Shown here piece by piece: positions 62,569 through 64,000 of a stretch of 64,000 bases of DNA. The stretch covers positions 1 to 64,000 of the forward strand of contig JAUYAO010000026.1 in the NCBI GenBank assembly GCA_030692565.1, in the 5' to 3' direction. Below the pieces are notes generated by a model that had not been told where the DNA came from, did not search any database, and was given only the letters and a program-made list of their open reading frames with translations. The number at the start of each line of letters is the position of its first letter. The first letter of the stretch is position 1. The translations under genes and the position numbers were made by a program. This DNA comes from Nitrospira sp. Lineage in GTDB: Bacteria > Nitrospirota > Nitrospiria > Nitrospirales > Nitrospiraceae.

Positions 62569-63604
62569 GTGATCCTCGTGCGCGAAGCGCTTCGCCCAGT
62601 CGAGTCAGTTGCGTATCGAGCGACGCGTCCACCACGCGGTTGGCCGTCTGCACGATACACCCCCCCCTGGACAGTGTGATATCCGGCTCAATATGAAGCG
62701 AGAGCGTGAGATCGCCGACCTGGCTCAATTCGCCCCGCAGCGCTTCGAGCGTTGCGGCGTCGGCGGGATGCACCGTGATCGTCACTCGGCCGGACTCTTT
62801 CAACGCCGCCAGCGCCGTCTTGGCCTGCGCCACCACTTGGTCTTTGACCTGGTCGGCGCGGTCGTGAAGGACTTTTGTCGCGATTTGAAAGGCCAGGCTC
62901 ACCACTTCTTCTTCCACCGTTTGATGCAAGGCCAGCCAGGCTTGATCGAACTTTCTCACGGCATTCGCGAGTACCGTCCGTTCATGGCGCCGGCGCTCCT
63001 CGTCCCGGGCGCAGGCGCGGCGTTCGCCTTCGGCAATGCCGCGTTCAAATTCAGTCAGTCCGTCTTGGCCCCGTGTCACACCGTCTTCGCCGAATGATTG
63101 CAACACCATACTTTGCACGCGCAACCCGCCGGCTCGCACGACGGCGTGTTTCAAGACCGTGTTTTCCGCGCGCAATGCATGCAGTTCGAGCAACCGTCGA
63201 GCGGTCATCAGCACGACATCATTCTGAATCGGCTTCATGAAGAATTCGGCGGCGCCGGCTTTCATCGCCCGTACGGCCAGCTCGACGCTCGGCGCCCCGG
63301 TCATCACGACGCTGATGACTCGCTGGTCACAGGCCTGGATCTGCTCCAATAGCTGAATCCCATCCAGATCGGGTAATGTCACATCGACCATCACGAGAGC
63401 CGGCGGGGCTTGTTTCACCATTGCCAGCGCTTCTCCGGCGGTCCCGGCGACACGAATGGCCACTCCTTCCGATCGAAAGAGCTCGACAAAGAGATTCCGT
63501 ATGATCTCATCGTCATCGACGACGAGAATGGAACCATGTAGTTTCGGAGATCCCATCGCCGACGGCGCCGACGCTCTCGCGGGAAGTGAGACGCTCGTAG
63601 CCAT
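62555..63604 (-). CDS. fliH: Receiver-domain–FliH fusion
   Basis: 349 residues. Residues 22-140 are a full CheY-like receiver: acidic pair Asp30/Asp31, phospho-Asp74 in VDVTLPDLDG, Thr102 in VVMTGAP and Lys124 in FFMKPI. Residues about 185-345 are FliH: a helical stalk (FERGIAEGERRACARDEERR), then the C-terminal domain (VVSLAFQIATKVLHDRAD, VTITVHPAD, DITLSRGGCIVQT). Position between fliG and fliI is that of fliH, and length exceeds the usual 210-240 by one receiver. Start abuts the fliG stop (TAAATG). The fusion implies phospho-control of the export ATPase. Confidence 0.92.
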   Translation of the reverse strand: MATSVSLPARASAPSAMGSPKLHGSILVVDDDEIIRNLFVELFRSEGVAIRVAGTAGEALAMVKQAPPALVMVDVTLPDLDGIQLLEQIQACDQRVISVVMTGAPSVELAVRAMKAGAAEFFMKPIQNDVVLMTARRLLELHALRAENTVLKHAVVRAGGLRVQSMVLQSFGEDGVTRGQDGLTEFERGIAEGERRACARDEERRRHERTVLANAVRKFDQAWLALHQTVEEEVVSLAFQIATKVLHDRADQVKDQVVAQAKTALAALKESGRVTITVHPADAATLEALRGELSQVGDLTLSLHIEPDITLSRGGCIVQTANRVVDASLDTQLTRLGEALRARGSHVAQ

Positions 63605-64000
63605 TTACAGCATCTCCTCGCCGGCTCCGGCGACCACGATGCGGCCTTCTTCTTCCAGCTTGCGGCAGACTTTGAGGATGTTCTGCTGAGATTTCTCCAC
63701 ATCCGTAATCTTGACCGGCCCCTTGGACTCCATGTCGTCCTTGAGCATCTCAGCCGCCCGGCTCGACATGTTCTTGAAGAATTTCTCTTTAATATTCGGG
63801 TTGGCGCCACGAAGTGCCATCGGCAGATCTTCTTTACTGATTTCCTTCATCAATTCCTGCATGCCGCGATCATCGAGCTTGATCAGATCGTCGAAGACGA
63901 ACATCAGGGCTCGGATGGCATCGGCCAGCGGCTGACTCTTCTCCGCAATTTTGGCCATGATGTTGCCTTCGGTATTCTTGTCGAGCCGGGTCATGATGTC
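63605..64000 (-). CDS. fliG: Flagellar motor switch protein FliG, 3' part
   Basis: The last 131 or so codons; the 5' end lies beyond base 64000. It contains FVFDDLIKLDDRGMQELMKEI and ANPNIKEKFFKNMSSRAAEMLKDDM-type segments of the FliG C-terminal domain, with the charged residues that contact the stator. First visible gene of the fliG-fliH-fliI-fliJ-motE run. Confidence 0.96.
   Translation of the reverse strand, partial: DIMTRLDKNTEGNIMAKIAEKSQPLADAIRALMFVFDDLIKLDDRGMQELMKEISKEDLPMALRGANPNIKEKFFKNMSSRAAEMLKDDMESKGPVKITDVEKSQQNILKVCRKLEEEGRIVVAGAGEEML

Noticed and set aside
1-64000. CRISPR arrays, tRNA, rRNA, insertion sequences
   Set aside because: No regular direct repeats with spacers, cloverleaf sequences, rRNA segments or transposase genes were recognised.

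Overview
The window is a dense, GC-rich bacterial motility locus. Gene content and style (complete flagellar export/rod/hook/filament set, FliW-CsrA, MotE, FlhF-FlhG, sigma-28, sigma-54-like promoters, and a long flagellar glycosylation island rich in GT9 and CgeB-type glycosyltransferases) best fit a Nitrospira-like member of Nitrospirota. That assignment is an inference from gene style; no rRNA or other phylogenetic marker is present. Almost every gene is on the minus strand; only one HD-GYP gene and a hybrid histidine kinase are on the plus strand.

Layout, low to high coordinate. (1) 1-1001: single flagellin gene with its own sigma-28 promoter and a GGA-rich leader. (2) 1072-26502: a long co-directional glycan island transcribed towards flagellin. 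From its upstream end it encodes a DegT-fold enzyme with His in place of the PLP lysine (ColD/RfbH-type sugar 3-dehydratase signature), a GMER/ColC-like epimerase-reductase, an extended SDR, HddA-like kinase, HddC-like nucleotidyltransferase, classical SDR, class I aminotransferase, a two-subunit ThDP E1-like enzyme, two B12-binding-domain radical SAM enzymes around a possible glycosyltransferase, a 2177-residue fusion of several glycosyltransferases plus a methyltransferase plus TPRs, two GT9 proteins, one CgeB-like protein and a small unknown. (3) 26709-33005: a c-di-GMP/phosphorelay block: PilZ protein, two divergent HD-GYP proteins, and a PAS-HisKA-REC-REC-Hpt kinase. (4) 33047-43631: fliW, csrA, flgL, flgK, flgN, flgM, flgJ-like, flgI, small orf, flgH, flgA, flgG, flgF. 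(5) 43847-55439: membrane protein with a degenerate GGDEF domain, fliA, flhG, flhF, flhA, flhB, fliR, fliQ, fliP, fliO, fliN, fliM, fliL. (6) 55759-64000: flgE, flgD, fliK, motE-like, fliJ, fliI, a receiver-FliH fusion, and the 3' part of fliG, which runs off the window.

Regulation readable from sequence: sigma-28-type promoters precede flagellin, flgM-flgN-flgK-flgL, csrA-fliW and probably both HD-GYP genes; consensus -24/-12 (sigma-54) elements precede fliL and flgF, with weaker ones before fliK and the glycan island. Together with FlgM (anti-sigma-28) and FliW/CsrA (flagellin translation), this suggests a three-tier hierarchy: sigma-54 for basal body and hook, sigma-28 for filament, CsrA for flagellin dosage.

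The best candidates for something undescribed are the sugar pathway in the glycan island (3-dehydratase plus ThDP carboligase-like pair plus aminotransferase, suggesting a branched-chain dideoxy sugar on the filament), the 2177-residue multi-glycosyltransferase, and the receiver-FliH fusion that would place a phosphorylation switch on the export ATPase regulator.
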